A stretch of DNA of 40,376 nucleotides, taken from NCBI GenBank assembly GCA_002435335.1, contig DJMI01000003.1, forward strand, positions 1-40,376, given 5' to 3'. Below the pieces are notes generated by a model. The model was not told the origin of the DNA. It did not search any database and saw nothing but the letters and a program-made list of their open reading frames with translations. Both the position numbers and the translations under genes were made by a program. Positions 1-8,220 of the stretch are shown in pieces. Position 1 is the stretch's first letter, and every line of letters starts with the position of its first letter. The stretch comes from Nitrosomonas sp. UBA6494 (GTDB lineage: Bacteria > Pseudomonadota > Gammaproteobacteria > Burkholderiales > Nitrosomonadaceae).

Positions 1-48
1 GGATTGTGATTCCGGTTGTCGTGGGTTCGAGTCCCATCAGCCACCCCA
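1..48 (+). tRNA. tRNA-His (GTG), 3' part only
   Basis: The window opens inside a tRNA. The right part of the anticodon stem-loop is visible, with loop TTGTGAT at 4-10 and anticodon GTG at 6-8, followed by the variable loop, a T-arm containing GGTTCGAGTCCC, and the 3' acceptor strand CAGCCAC (38-44). C45 fits the unusual C73 discriminator that pairs with the extra G-1 of tRNA-His, and CCA is encoded at 46-48. The 5' half lies outside the window. Confidence 0.93.
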
Positions 49-141
49 TCTAATCAAGAAAAATCATTTAAGCCAAAAATTTCCACAATGATTCATTTCC
101 GGACTTTTGGCTAAACATTCCAATACAATACCGGCGCTCCA

Positions 142-399
142 TTAACCGGTCAGCCGCGTAATTTCAATGCCGCCAAGAGTCCAATCAAGATGAGTCTTGT
201 CGATTCTTCTTAACACAAAATCCGCCATGCGCCCTGTCCGATCTTGGCAGATCAAAACCGGAACCTGTTCCGATAACAACCAATGCTTTGTTGCCTTGCT
301 TCAATCCTTACGATAATCCCCTGCGAACCATGTTGCTGTTACCACATATTTGGGAGCACGCAAATTTTGCTTGCAAACGTCGATTATTACGCTCACCAT
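142..399 (-). pseudogene. Decayed IS1595-type (ISXO2-like) transposase fragment
   Basis: The 49-408 stretch has no intact gene. On the minus strand, one reading frame from 399 to 142 stays coherent across a single in-frame TGA at 301-303. After that stop it reads LSEQVPVLICQDRTGRMADF and then a run ending in DKTHLDWTLGG. This resembles the segment of IS1595-family DDE transposases that follows the RGGK-like stretch (typically SDEQVPVLICRDR-G-TADF). Only about 85 codons remain, with neither end of the transposase and no terminal repeats. The match is from memory of the family; a protein search would settle it. The remaining DNA (49-141) shows only an 8-bp inverted repeat, AGCCAAAA at 71-78 and TTTTGGCT at 105-112. 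Confidence 0.5.
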
Positions 400-408
400 T
401 ATCAACGC

Positions 409-1296
409 TTAAGAATGACATAGCCATTGATAAACAATATTAATTTGTTCCTTATCCATCAGCATTGGTGAATGACCGACACCATTAATTTCGACAACCT
501 TTGCTCTTGCGCCACGGGCTTGCATTTGCAAAGCTGTTTCCGCCGATAAAATATCAGATTCTGTTCCGCGCAACACTAAGGTTGGCACTTTTAGCATGTC
601 CCATTGCTCCCACAAATCAATATCTTTAATTTCGCGTTCTTTAAAGCTGATCGCAATTCTTGGGTCATACCGAAAACCACATGAACCATCAGGGTATTCA
701 CGCATGCTATGAATGGCTAAATGCGTCCATTGCTCCTCGGTTAAGGGCCCAAAAGATACGGAAATCGCTTTCATATATGCTTTAAACTCACCGAAGCTTT
801 TAAAACGAGGATCTTTTCCTACATATTCAGCAATTCTTTTTAATGCCACGGCAGGAATCAATGGTCCGATGTCACTGATTACGAGCTTATTGATCGAGAC
901 GGGTAAATTGGGTTGTATCGCCAAAAACATACCAATCAATCCTCCCATAGAGATTCCGACCCAATCAAGCGTAATAGGTGATGTATAATGCGATTTAATA
1001 TGCGCTAGCAACGAAATAGCATCTGAAAGATACAAAGAGTAGCAATCATAATCTTGAGCGTGCTCCAGCCAATCGCTTTGGCCTCTCCCTACCACATCCA
1101 TGCAGATAACTCGAAATTTTTTTTGCAGTACGAAAGCCAAGCAATCAAAATCTCGACAATTTCGAGTTAACCCGTGAACGCAAACCACCACAGAAGGATT
1201 TTCCAGATCACCCCAATCGGTATAGGCAATATGATGGGGTTTTTTAAGTTTATCATCGGATGATGAGGTCGGAACTAATATTCGATTCAATCGCAT
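409..1296 (-). CDS. Alpha/beta-fold hydrolase
   Basis: This 295-residue protein has the full alpha/beta-hydrolase layout. An oxyanion-type HG motif sits at 41-42, a nucleophile elbow GISMG has Ser116, the acid is probably Asp248 in RGTESD, and the catalytic His is His275 in GVGHSP. The sequence around DVVGRGQSDW is typical of the esterase/haloperoxidase branch. There is no signal peptide, so it should be cytoplasmic. The substrate cannot be read from the sequence. It is transcribed away from the LpxK-like gene, with about 185 bp between the two starts, and it ends 10 bp from the transposase remnant. The start is the only sensible ATG; its ribosome-binding site is weak. Confidence 0.85.
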   Translation of the reverse strand: MRLNRILVPTSSSDDKLKKPHHIAYTDWGDLENPSVVVCVHGLTRNCRDFDCLAFVLQKKFRVICMDVVGRGQSDWLEHAQDYDCYSLYLSDAISLLAHIKSHYTSPITLDWVGISMGGLIGMFLAIQPNLPVSINKLVISDIGPLIPAVALKRIAEYVGKDPRFKSFGEFKAYMKAISVSFGPLTEEQWTHLAIHSMREYPDGSCGFRYDPRIAISFKEREIKDIDLWEQWDMLKVPTLVLRGTESDILSAETALQMQARGARAKVVEINGVGHSPMLMDKEQINIVYQWLCHS

Positions 1297-1481
1297 CGCT
1301 ATATTTTTTTAATTTTGTTTGATTAAAATTTGACAACCTATCATTGGAGAATGATTGATAAAATTGATCACGTCTCACACTTAATTAATCATCGCAGTTT
1401 TTACGTCGATCTGCGGAAACAATTTTACGATCACTCACTCTCATCTATTACATTAATTTTTAAGTATAATATCATAATAAT

Positions 1482-2495
1482 ATGAAATTATCCGAGCTCT
1501 ACTGGTATCGCATAACACCGTTGCATTTTCTTCTATGGCCAGTCAGTATGCTGTATGGATGCTTTCTGATTCTAAAAAAGCTGTGTTATTGGCTAGATAT
1601 TCTGCCCATGACCAAGCTACCTATACCCGTAATTGTCATCGATAGCTTAAGTACCATAGATCACAACAAATCTCCATGCATACTATGGATCGTTGATACT
1701 CTACAAAGAAATGGATACACCCCCGGAATCATTACGCACGGCAATTCTGATTATCCCGGCTTGCCTTGTGCTGTAACCTCATTCAACAATAGTCCTGGTG
1801 TAGACAACAAAACATTGCTCCTGGCGGAACGTTGCGGTGAATCATGTCCCGTCTGGATTGGTAGTAATCTGATTGAAGTCGCACAAGCCATGTTGAATGC
1901 ACATCCTAACTGTAATGTTATTATTTGCACGGACGGCTTACCTTATTTTCGCCTGGAACGTGATATTGAAATAATTATTATTGATTTTAGCGTGCAAAGT
2001 TATGGCAATGGCTTACTACTGCCGGCTGGCCCGTTACGCATGTGTCAACGTTTCTTAACAAAATCAAGCATGCTCATTACTGCCAGTGAAGAAACACACC
2101 GCGAGCATAATACTGATCAGCAGGACAAAACCTATCGTATGAAATTAGTCAGCGAAATCGCATATAATGTAAACGAGCCCGCTTCACAGCAATCTATTTC
2201 TTATTTCAAAAACAAAAAACTACATGCAATTTCTAGTGACGATAATGCCCAGTGGTTTTTCGAACTTATCCATAAATCTGGATTGAAAGCAGAATTACAT
2301 GATTATCGGGAAAATCATCTGTTTAAATTATCTGAAATTGAATTCCCTGAAGCGGATGTTATCTTGATGCCAGAGGAAAATGCTCTACAATGCAAAGGCT
2401 TTGCACATGAAAAACTTTGGGCAATACCTAGAAAAGCTTGGATTAGCGAAGAATTACAAATCGTGCTGATGAATAAATTAAAAAAATTATCATAA
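1482..2495 (+). CDS. LpxK-family protein lacking the P-loop
   Basis: This 337-residue protein aligns by eye over its whole length with tetraacyldisaccharide 4'-kinase (LpxK), the inner-membrane kinase that phosphorylates the lipid A precursor. An N-terminal hydrophobic segment lies at about 12-32. The block that is normally GGTGKTP reads IDHNKSP (59-65), so all the P-loop glycines are gone. The conserved DDGLQH reads DGLPY with Thr150 in front (150-155). The hallmark GNGLLLPAGPLR (175-186) is well kept, and the C-terminal TEKD-AVKC block reads PEENALQC. The frame is intact. It is therefore either a pseudoenzyme or a diverged paralogue; a functional lpxK would be expected elsewhere. A TATAAT-like hexamer at 1465-1470 lies only 12 bp before the ATG. 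The family assignment is firm; the activity is doubtful. Confidence 0.75.
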   Translation: MKLSELYWYRITPLHFLLWPVSMLYGCFLILKKLCYWLDILPMTKLPIPVIVIDSLSTIDHNKSPCILWIVDTLQRNGYTPGIITHGNSDYPGLPCAVTSFNNSPGVDNKTLLLAERCGESCPVWIGSNLIEVAQAMLNAHPNCNVIICTDGLPYFRLERDIEIIIIDFSVQSYGNGLLLPAGPLRMCQRFLTKSSMLITASEETHREHNTDQQDKTYRMKLVSEIAYNVNEPASQQSISYFKNKKLHAISSDDNAQWFFELIHKSGLKAELHDYRENHLFKLSEIEFPEADVILMPEENALQCKGFAHEKLWAIPRKAWISEELQIVLMNKLKKLS

Positions 2496-2573
2496 TTCAA
2501 ATGACTCGCAAGTACTTGCGATAATTATTTTTTCAAATTCATATTCAATGACTTTTTGATTAGAAATAGTCTC

Positions 2574-3047
2574 ATGAAGCTATTATTCTTATTTATTTTG
2601 CTGAGCTGTCTCGGATTACTCGGTTACGCGCAATATCTACAGCATATACAGGGATTATTGCCATGTCCACTTTGTGTAGCGCAACGGCTTGCATATTGGA
2701 TGCTCGTTCTTACTGCTTCTGTTGCATTTCTTCACAACCCAAAAGTAACAGGTCGGCGTATTTATGGTTTTTTTCTAACTATCTTTTCGTGCATAGGCGC
2801 AACCATAGCTGCCCGCCACGCTTGGTTGATTCGATATCCAGAATCATTTGAATGTGGAATCAGCCCAGAAGAAGCATTTCTAAATGCATTACCTATTGCA
2901 CAGTGGTGGCCAGGTATGTTTGAAGCGAATGGAGATTGCGCCAGCGTAGATTGGAAATTATTTTCTCTAACAATACCGGATTGGTCATTGATTGCTTTTA
3001 CCGGCCTAAGTATCTTGGCCATTTATATGATGTTGGCAAAAAAATAA
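2574..3047 (+). CDS. dsbB: Disulfide bond formation protein DsbB
   Basis: DsbB is the inner-membrane quinone reductase that reoxidises DsbA. The 157-residue product has four hydrophobic segments (about 2-18, 39-55, 64-82 and 136-154). The first periplasmic loop carries CPLC (Cys31, Cys34), and the second loop carries Cys94 and Cys122, the same two redox pairs used in the family. I chose the ATG at 2574. An in-frame TTG at 2556 would add six residues without a better ribosome-binding site. The gene is convergent with xerD, whose stop lies 19 bp downstream. Confidence 0.93.
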   Translation: MKLLFLFILLSCLGLLGYAQYLQHIQGLLPCPLCVAQRLAYWMLVLTASVAFLHNPKVTGRRIYGFFLTIFSCIGATIAARHAWLIRYPESFECGISPEEAFLNALPIAQWWPGMFEANGDCASVDWKLFSLTIPDWSLIAFTGLSILAIYMMLAKK

Positions 3048-3065
3048 CGAGTTTTATATTACCCA

Positions 3066-3977
3066 TTACCCACGTGGGTGGTGCGCAGCATGAAGTTTCT
3101 TCAAACGCTCACGTGCAATATGAGTATAAATTTGTGTAGTCGATATATCTGCATGCCCAAGAAGTAATTGAACCACACGTAAATCGGCACCGTGGTTTAA
3201 TAGATGTGTAGCAAATGCATGCCGGAGAGTATGCGGAGACAATTGTTTGGTTATATTGACTTGATGTGCGTATCGTTTAATCAGATACCAAAATGCTTGA
3301 CGAGTCATTGCACTACCGCGCGTAGTAACAAAAATCGTATCTGTCACAATGCCATTTAATAAAGCTGGTCGTGCTTCACGAGTATAACGCCCCAGCCATT
3401 CCAATGATTCATCGCCTAGCGGTGCTAACCGCTCTTTTCTACCTTTACCAAGGATCTTGAGAATACCCATATCCATACTCACTTGCGAGTATTTCAGATT
3501 GATCAATTCGGAAACTCTTAAACCACTCGCATACAAAACCTCCAACATGGCGCGATCTCGCAATCCCAATGGAGCCGCAAGATCCGGCGCGTTTAGCAAT
3601 TGTTCGACTTCGATTTCGGAAAGGCTTTCGGGTAAATGGCGTTGCATTTTTGGTGTTTCTATGTTCAAGCTTGGATCAACACTGATCTTGCCTTGACGCA
3701 ATAAATAACGATAAAAACGCTTTAAGCTCGATAATTCTCTGCTTGCGGTACTGGCTTTTATTTTTTCGGAAACTCGAGTTTCCAGAAAATTCAGTATATC
3801 GGAACGCGTTGCATCAGTAAGAAAGCTAACATCGGGTTTTCGTTTTTTCAGCCAAGTGCTAAAAAGCTGCAAATCATTACGATAACTATCCAATGTATTA
3901 CGTGATAAACCATCTTCCAACCACAAAGCGTCTGAAAACTCATCGAGCAAACTAGCATTAACTTCAGGTGCTCTCAT
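3066..3977 (-). CDS. xerD: Site-specific tyrosine recombinase XerD
   Basis: This 303-residue tyrosine recombinase has the N-terminal SAM-like core-binding domain (about 8-95; the LDEFSDALWLEDGLSRNTL stretch is XerD-like) and a C-terminal catalytic domain. The active-site set is complete: Arg154 (ASGLRVSEL), Lys178 (GKGRKE), His249 and Arg252 (HTLRHAFATHLL), His275 (LLGHADISTTQIYTH) and nucleophile Tyr284. XerD works with XerC at dif to resolve chromosome dimers next to FtsK. Its first 14 bp overlap the end of ogt, so the two are probably translationally coupled. Nothing nearby looks like an integron or mobile element, which supports the housekeeping role. XerD rather than XerC is judged from the N-terminal sequence. 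Confidence 0.9.
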   Translation of the reverse strand: MRAPEVNASLLDEFSDALWLEDGLSRNTLDSYRNDLQLFSTWLKKRKPDVSFLTDATRSDILNFLETRVSEKIKASTASRELSSLKRFYRYLLRQGKISVDPSLNIETPKMQRHLPESLSEIEVEQLLNAPDLAAPLGLRDRAMLEVLYASGLRVSELINLKYSQVSMDMGILKILGKGRKERLAPLGDESLEWLGRYTREARPALLNGIVTDTIFVTTRGSAMTRQAFWYLIKRYAHQVNITKQLSPHTLRHAFATHLLNHGADLRVVQLLLGHADISTTQIYTHIARERLKKLHAAHHPRG

Positions 3978-4467
3978 GTCGTAATAACCATCGTTTAATT
4001 TCTAAAGGATCGCCGTCACTTGCATTCATAAACCCCCCTAGTCCACCGTTTTTCGCTATAACTCGATGGCAAGGAATAACAATGGGCAAACGATTGGCTC
4101 CGCAAGCACGTCCCACGGCTCTGGGTGCCGAATGCAATTGTGTAGCTATTTCTGCGTAACTAATGGTTTTACCGCTGGGTATTGCTTGAATTACCCGCCA
4201 CACGCGTTGTTGATGCACTGTACCCCCGATATGCAGGCTTAGGTCAAACGTAAAATTCGGATTACGTAGATAAGCCTGTAATTGCCTGTATACTTCTTTC
4301 GCTAATGAAGTTTGCGGCAATAATGTCGGTGTGTTTAAAGGCAAATAATCAATATCGGTTAACCAATCTTCTTCAATTCTGATTCCCAACACGGCAAAAG
4401 GGGCAAGCAACTTAGCCTGATAGTTTCTACCGGAATCAATCAATGAATCAGAATTAAAATTATTCAC
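3964..4467 (-). CDS. ogt: Methylated-DNA--protein-cysteine methyltransferase (Ogt type)
   Basis: This is a suicide DNA repair protein that moves the methyl group from O6-methylguanine or O4-methylthymine to its own cysteine. The 167-residue length fits Ogt or the C-terminal half of Ada. The acceptor is Cys133 in IPCHRVI. The helix-turn-helix recognition segment with the arginine finger (SAPRAVGRACGANRLP, about 113-128) and the Asn of the hinge are present, as is GGLGGF after the active site. The start codon is GTG, with no ATG close by. It lies upstream of xerD and overlaps it by 14 bp. Confidence 0.92.
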   Translation of the reverse strand: MNNFNSDSLIDSGRNYQAKLLAPFAVLGIRIEEDWLTDIDYLPLNTPTLLPQTSLAKEVYRQLQAYLRNPNFTFDLSLHIGGTVHQQRVWRVIQAIPSGKTISYAEIATQLHSAPRAVGRACGANRLPIVIPCHRVIAKNGGLGGFMNASDGDPLEIKRWLLRHEST

Positions 4468-4613
4468 GAATTATCTTGTTAATTTTAAGCTTTTGGTAAT
4501 CATGTCACTCAACATAATCACTATAAAAGACAGTAAAAGTTAAAAGAAGTTTCAACCACCGCTTTATTGGTAAGTAAGCATTACGCAATAACCCAAATAA
4601 GTTCTATTATTTA

Positions 4614-6521
4614 TTATTTTGACAATAACAGATAATTCAATCTCTTAACGAATGCAGCCGGATCTTCCAATTGCCCCCCCTCCGCTAATAATGCTTGATC
4701 AAATAAAATATACCCCCAATCTGCAAAATTTTCCGCCTCTGTTTTTAAGCGCTGCACCATCGGGTGATGCGGATTAATTTCAAGGATTGGTTTACTGTGT
4801 GGGATTTTTTGACCTGCCGATTTCAACAATCGCTCCAAATTACCCCCCATGTCGTAGCTATCGGCAATCAAGCAAGCCGGCGACTCTGTCAATCGATAAG
4901 TAACACGCACATCCTTAACTTGCTCACTGAGCGTTTGCTTCAGTTTATCCGTTAGTTCCTGAAAAGCTGTTATTTCTTTTTCTTGAGCTTCTTTTTCAGC
5001 TTCATCAGCCAAACTTCCAAGGTCCAAACCACCTTTAGCAACCGATTGCAACGATTTTCCAGCAAATTCCGGTAAATTACTGACTAACCATTCATCTACA
5101 CGATCAAATAATAATAGAACTTCAATACCTTTCTTCCGGAAAACCTCAAGATGCGGACTATTTCTGGCAGCCCGAAGACTATCGGCAGTCACATAATAGA
5201 TTTTTTCTTGACCATCTTTCATGCGTTGAATATATTCATCCAAAGAAGTTGCCGGCTCATCTGATTCATCGTGTGTTGTAACAAAAAGCAATAATTTCGC
5301 AATACGCTCTCGGTTGCTATAATCTTCGCCAATGCCTTCTTTTAGTACTTGGCCGAATTCACGATAAAAGGTGTTATATTTTTCCTTACCACCTTCCTCT
5401 TCATTCTTAGATAAATCTTCGATCAATCCAAGAATTTTTTTTACCACCCCAGCACGTATCGAATCTATATCTTTGGATTCTTGCAAGATTTCACGAGAAA
5501 CGTTTAACGGTAAATTATTTGAATCAATCACACCGCGCACAAAACGCAAATAATTTGGTAATAATTTTTCGGCGTCGTCCATAATGAATACTCGCTGGAC
5601 ATAAAGTTTGATGCCGTGACGCCGCTCACGGTCAAACAAATCAAATGGTGCGCGAGATGGAATATAAAGCAGTTGGGTATATTCTTGCTTACCTTCAACG
5701 TGCGCATGAAGATAAGCTAACGGCGGTTCGAAATCATGTGCTATATGTTTATAAAACTCATTGTATTGCTCAGTAGTAATCTCGGATTTTGAGCGTGCCC
5801 ATAATGCATTTGCTTGATTGATTGTTTCATCTTCATGCGAAACAATATTTTTATTTTCTTCTTGCGACCATTCTTCTTTGCACATCACGATAGGCAATGT
5901 AATATGATCGGAATACTTGCGAATGATATGACGAATACGCATACCATTAAGAAATTCATCTTCGCCTTGGCGCAGATGTAAAATAATATCAGTTCCCCGT
6001 GTTGTCTTTTTAACCGTTTCCAAAGTATAGTCGCCTTCACCACTGGATTCCCAGCGTACGCCATGCTCTGCGGTTAATCCAGCACGTCGTGTAACGAGAA
6101 CCACCTTCTCAGCAACAATAAATGCAGAATAAAACCCTACACCAAATTGACCTATCAGGTGAGCATCTTTAACCTGATCCCCAGTTAGAGAATTAAAGAA
6201 TTCCCGAGTCCCCGATTTAGCGATCGTACCAATATTTTCAATTACTTCTTGACGCGACATTCCGATTCCATTATCGGAGATCGTTATAGTCCTCTCAGCG
6301 GGATCGTAATTAATGCGAATCTTGAGCTCGGAATCAGATTCATAGAGAGCCCCGTCCGTTAATCCTTCAAATCGTAATTTATCAGCAGCATCGGAAGCAT
6401 TCGAAATTAATTCACGTAAAAAAATCTCTTTATTGCTGTATAAGGAATGAATCATCAGCTTAAGCAATTGCTTCGCTTCAGCTTGGAAACTTAAGTGTTC
6501 TTTTGTTGTTTCAGTTTGCAT
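4614..6521 (-). CDS. htpG: Molecular chaperone HtpG (Hsp90)
   Basis: This is cytosolic bacterial Hsp90, 635 residues long (E. coli HtpG is 624). The N-terminal GHKL ATPase shows NASDAADK (41-48), the ATP-contacting DNGIGMS (83-89) and the lid/glycine segment GQFGVGF (124-130). The middle domain has the [12 protein letters not shown] stretch carrying the catalytic-loop arginine, and a C-terminal dimerisation domain follows. It stands alone, downstream of nuoN on the same strand. A clear GAGGAG ribosome-binding site lies at 6528-6533, and a sigma-32 promoter precedes it. The 146-bp gap to ogt (4468-4613) shows no gene and no convincing terminator. Confidence 0.97.
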   Translation of the reverse strand: MQTETTKEHLSFQAEAKQLLKLMIHSLYSNKEIFLRELISNASDAADKLRFEGLTDGALYESDSELKIRINYDPAERTITISDNGIGMSRQEVIENIGTIAKSGTREFFNSLTGDQVKDAHLIGQFGVGFYSAFIVAEKVVLVTRRAGLTAEHGVRWESSGEGDYTLETVKKTTRGTDIILHLRQGEDEFLNGMRIRHIIRKYSDHITLPIVMCKEEWSQEENKNIVSHEDETINQANALWARSKSEITTEQYNEFYKHIAHDFEPPLAYLHAHVEGKQEYTQLLYIPSRAPFDLFDRERRHGIKLYVQRVFIMDDAEKLLPNYLRFVRGVIDSNNLPLNVSREILQESKDIDSIRAGVVKKILGLIEDLSKNEEEGGKEKYNTFYREFGQVLKEGIGEDYSNRERIAKLLLFVTTHDESDEPATSLDEYIQRMKDGQEKIYYVTADSLRAARNSPHLEVFRKKGIEVLLLFDRVDEWLVSNLPEFAGKSLQSVAKGGLDLGSLADEAEKEAQEKEITAFQELTDKLKQTLSEQVKDVRVTYRLTESPACLIADSYDMGGNLERLLKSAGQKIPHSKPILEINPHHPMVQRLKTEAENFADWGYILFDQALLAEGGQLEDPAAFVKRLNYLLLSK

Positions 6522-6548
6522 AACTTTCTCCTCGAATGTTTTGCGCTT

Positions 6549-6576
6549 ATATGGGGATTACACAGAATAAATCAAG
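6549..6576 (-). promoter_or_regulatory. Sigma-32 heat-shock promoter of htpG
   Basis: Read on the minus strand there is CTTGATT (6576-6570), a 13-bp spacer, and CCCCATAT (6556-6549). This fits the RpoH consensus CTTGAAA/CCCCATnT with the usual spacing. Transcription would start near 6542, giving a leader of about 20 nt that contains the GAGGAG site. It means htpG has its own heat-inducible start and does not depend on nuo read-through. Confidence 0.8.
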
Positions 6577-6595
6577 CGATGAGGATGACACTGGT

Positions 6596-6621
6596 ATTGA
6601 GTTTTTTATCTAAAACTCAAT
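6596..6621. repeat. Perfect 10-bp hairpin between nuoN and htpG
   Basis: ATTGAGTTTT (6596-6605) and AAAACTCAAT (6612-6621) form a perfect stem around a 6-nt loop. The hairpin lies just upstream of the htpG -35 element and about 100 bp past the nuoN stop. No T-run follows it on the minus strand, so it is not a textbook terminator. It could be a 3' stabilising hairpin for the long nuo mRNA or an operator for htpG. Confidence 0.5.
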
Positions 6622-6634
6622 TAGAATTACAGGA

Positions 6635-6668
6635 ATTACTTTAACTCAAGTAATGCAATGAATTCATT
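6635..6668. repeat. Small hairpin plus 12-bp palindrome downstream of nuoN
   Basis: ATTACTT (6635-6641) pairs with AAGTAAT (6648-6654) around a 6-nt loop. It is followed at once by the perfect palindrome AATGAATTCATT (6657-6668). Together with the larger hairpin beside it, this makes three symmetric elements in 75 bp after the nuo operon. The role is unknown; AT-rich palindromes of this size can arise by chance. Confidence 0.35.
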
Positions 6669-6724
6669 ATTGATATTTTGCAGACAAGGCACAATAGCAT
6701 TATTTGAAGACTATTGACAACTAA

Positions 6725-8170
6725 TCACATCGTGTTTTGAATTGCGTAGAGACTCAAACCCATCAAACCTTGCGGAAATATTCCTAATAAAAGAACCGCC
6801 AATCCATTGGCACTAAATAATATTTTCACATCTCCATTCGGTACGATAGGTTCAGTTGTTTCTGGTTCGTCAAAATACATTAATTTGATAATGCGCAAAT
6901 AATAAAATGCACCGATCAGTGAAAACATTACGGCCATTACAGCCAACCACACAAAGCCAGCGTTGACGACCGCTTGGAGGACTGCAAATTTTGCGTAAAA
7001 TCCAATCATTGGCGGAATACCTGCCAGAGATAGCATAAATAACAATGTGATAAATGCATACCAAGGATTTCTCTTACTCAATCCCTTAAAATCGTTTATG
7101 TTTTCAGCTTCAAATCCAGCTCGACACAAGAGCATAATCATAGCAAATGTGCCTAATGTCATTAAAACATAAGCAATAACATAAAATAGTGCGGAACTGT
7201 ATCCATTAACATCAGCACTTATAAACCCAAGCAATAAAAATCCCATATGCGAAATAGTCGAATAAGCCAGCATACGCTTAATATTTGATTGTGCAATCGC
7301 CGCAATATTGCCTACAGCCATCGACATCACTGCTAGGATAACCAGCATGCCTTGCCAATCAGAAACCATTTCTCCCATGCCTTCGATCAACAATCTCATT
7401 ACGAAACCAAAAGCAGCAAATTTGGGAGCAGAGCCGATAAATAATGTGACTGCTGTCGGTGCACCTTGATACACATCTGGTGCCCACATATGAAAAGGCA
7501 CAGTGCTTAATTTAAATCCTATACCAGCCACTATAAAGACCAAACCAACAACTAATACTTCTTTACTGCTGGCTCCGCTTTGAATTATTTGGGCTAATTG
7601 AGAGACATGTAATGTGCCAGTTGCGCCATATACCAACGACATACCATAAAGCAAAAATCCGGATGCTAAAGCACCTAATACAAAAAACTTCATAGCTGCT
7701 TCGGTTGCAATTACTGAATCTCGTCTCAATGCTACCAAAGCATATAGCGATAATGACAATAACTCGAGACCTATATATAGTGTGAGAAAATGGCTAGCGG
7801 AAATCATAACCATCATACCTAATGTAGCAAACAAAATTAGGCTGAAAAATTCACCTCGTAACATATCACGATCAGTTATATAAGCATAGGAATACACGAG
7901 CACTGCGGAGACAGTACCAAATATCATCAGCTTTAATATATCCCCCATTGCATCATCGATAAACATGCCATGAAAAGTTTGAACTGATTCAGAAGAAAAC
8001 GATGCATAAGTAAGAACAGCACATCCTAAAAGTGAAACTTGTGTCAGCAAATAAGCCAAGTAGCGTTTATTATCTCCAACGGTAAGATCAGCTAGCATTA
8101 CCACGCACACCATGATAAGCATAAAAATCTCGGATGAAGCTGGAGCGAAATCAGGTGGTATGAAATTCAT
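6725..8170 (-). CDS. nuoN: NADH-quinone oxidoreductase subunit N
   Basis: This is one of the three antiporter-like proton-pumping subunits of the complex I membrane arm. The 481-residue product has about 14 hydrophobic segments. The conserved core includes the glutamate helix ([17 protein letters not shown], about 131-147), the lysine helix around [20 protein letters not shown] (about 220-239) and [16 protein letters not shown], all typical of NuoN. It is the last gene of the nuo run and follows nuoM after a 50-bp gap. Confidence 0.97.
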   Translation of the reverse strand: MNFIPPDFAPASSEIFMLIMVCVVMLADLTVGDNKRYLAYLLTQVSLLGCAVLTYASFSSESVQTFHGMFIDDAMGDILKLMIFGTVSAVLVYSYAYITDRDMLRGEFFSLILFATLGMMVMISASHFLTLYIGLELLSLSLYALVALRRDSVIATEAAMKFFVLGALASGFLLYGMSLVYGATGTLHVSQLAQIIQSGASSKEVLVVGLVFIVAGIGFKLSTVPFHMWAPDVYQGAPTAVTLFIGSAPKFAAFGFVMRLLIEGMGEMVSDWQGMLVILAVMSMAVGNIAAIAQSNIKRMLAYSTISHMGFLLLGFISADVNGYSSALFYVIAYVLMTLGTFAMIMLLCRAGFEAENINDFKGLSKRNPWYAFITLLFMLSLAGIPPMIGFYAKFAVLQAVVNAGFVWLAVMAVMFSLIGAFYYLRIIKLMYFDEPETTEPIVPNGDVKILFSANGLAVLLLGIFPQGLMGLSLYAIQNTM

Positions 8171-8220
8171 TGATTCTAATCCTTAATTAGCAGGAATGTT
8201 CATTATTTCAGTATTAATAT

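Noticed and set aside
1355..1370. FNR-like box upstream of the LpxK-like gene
   Set aside because: TTGATaaaaTTGATCA is a direct repeat of TTGAT, not the inverted TTGATnnnnATCAA, so it does not fit FNR.
3068..3079. Palindrome ACCCACGTGGGT as a bidirectional dsbB/xerD terminator
   Set aside because: It lies mostly in the last codons of xerD, has no loop and no T-run, and is explained by coding sequence.
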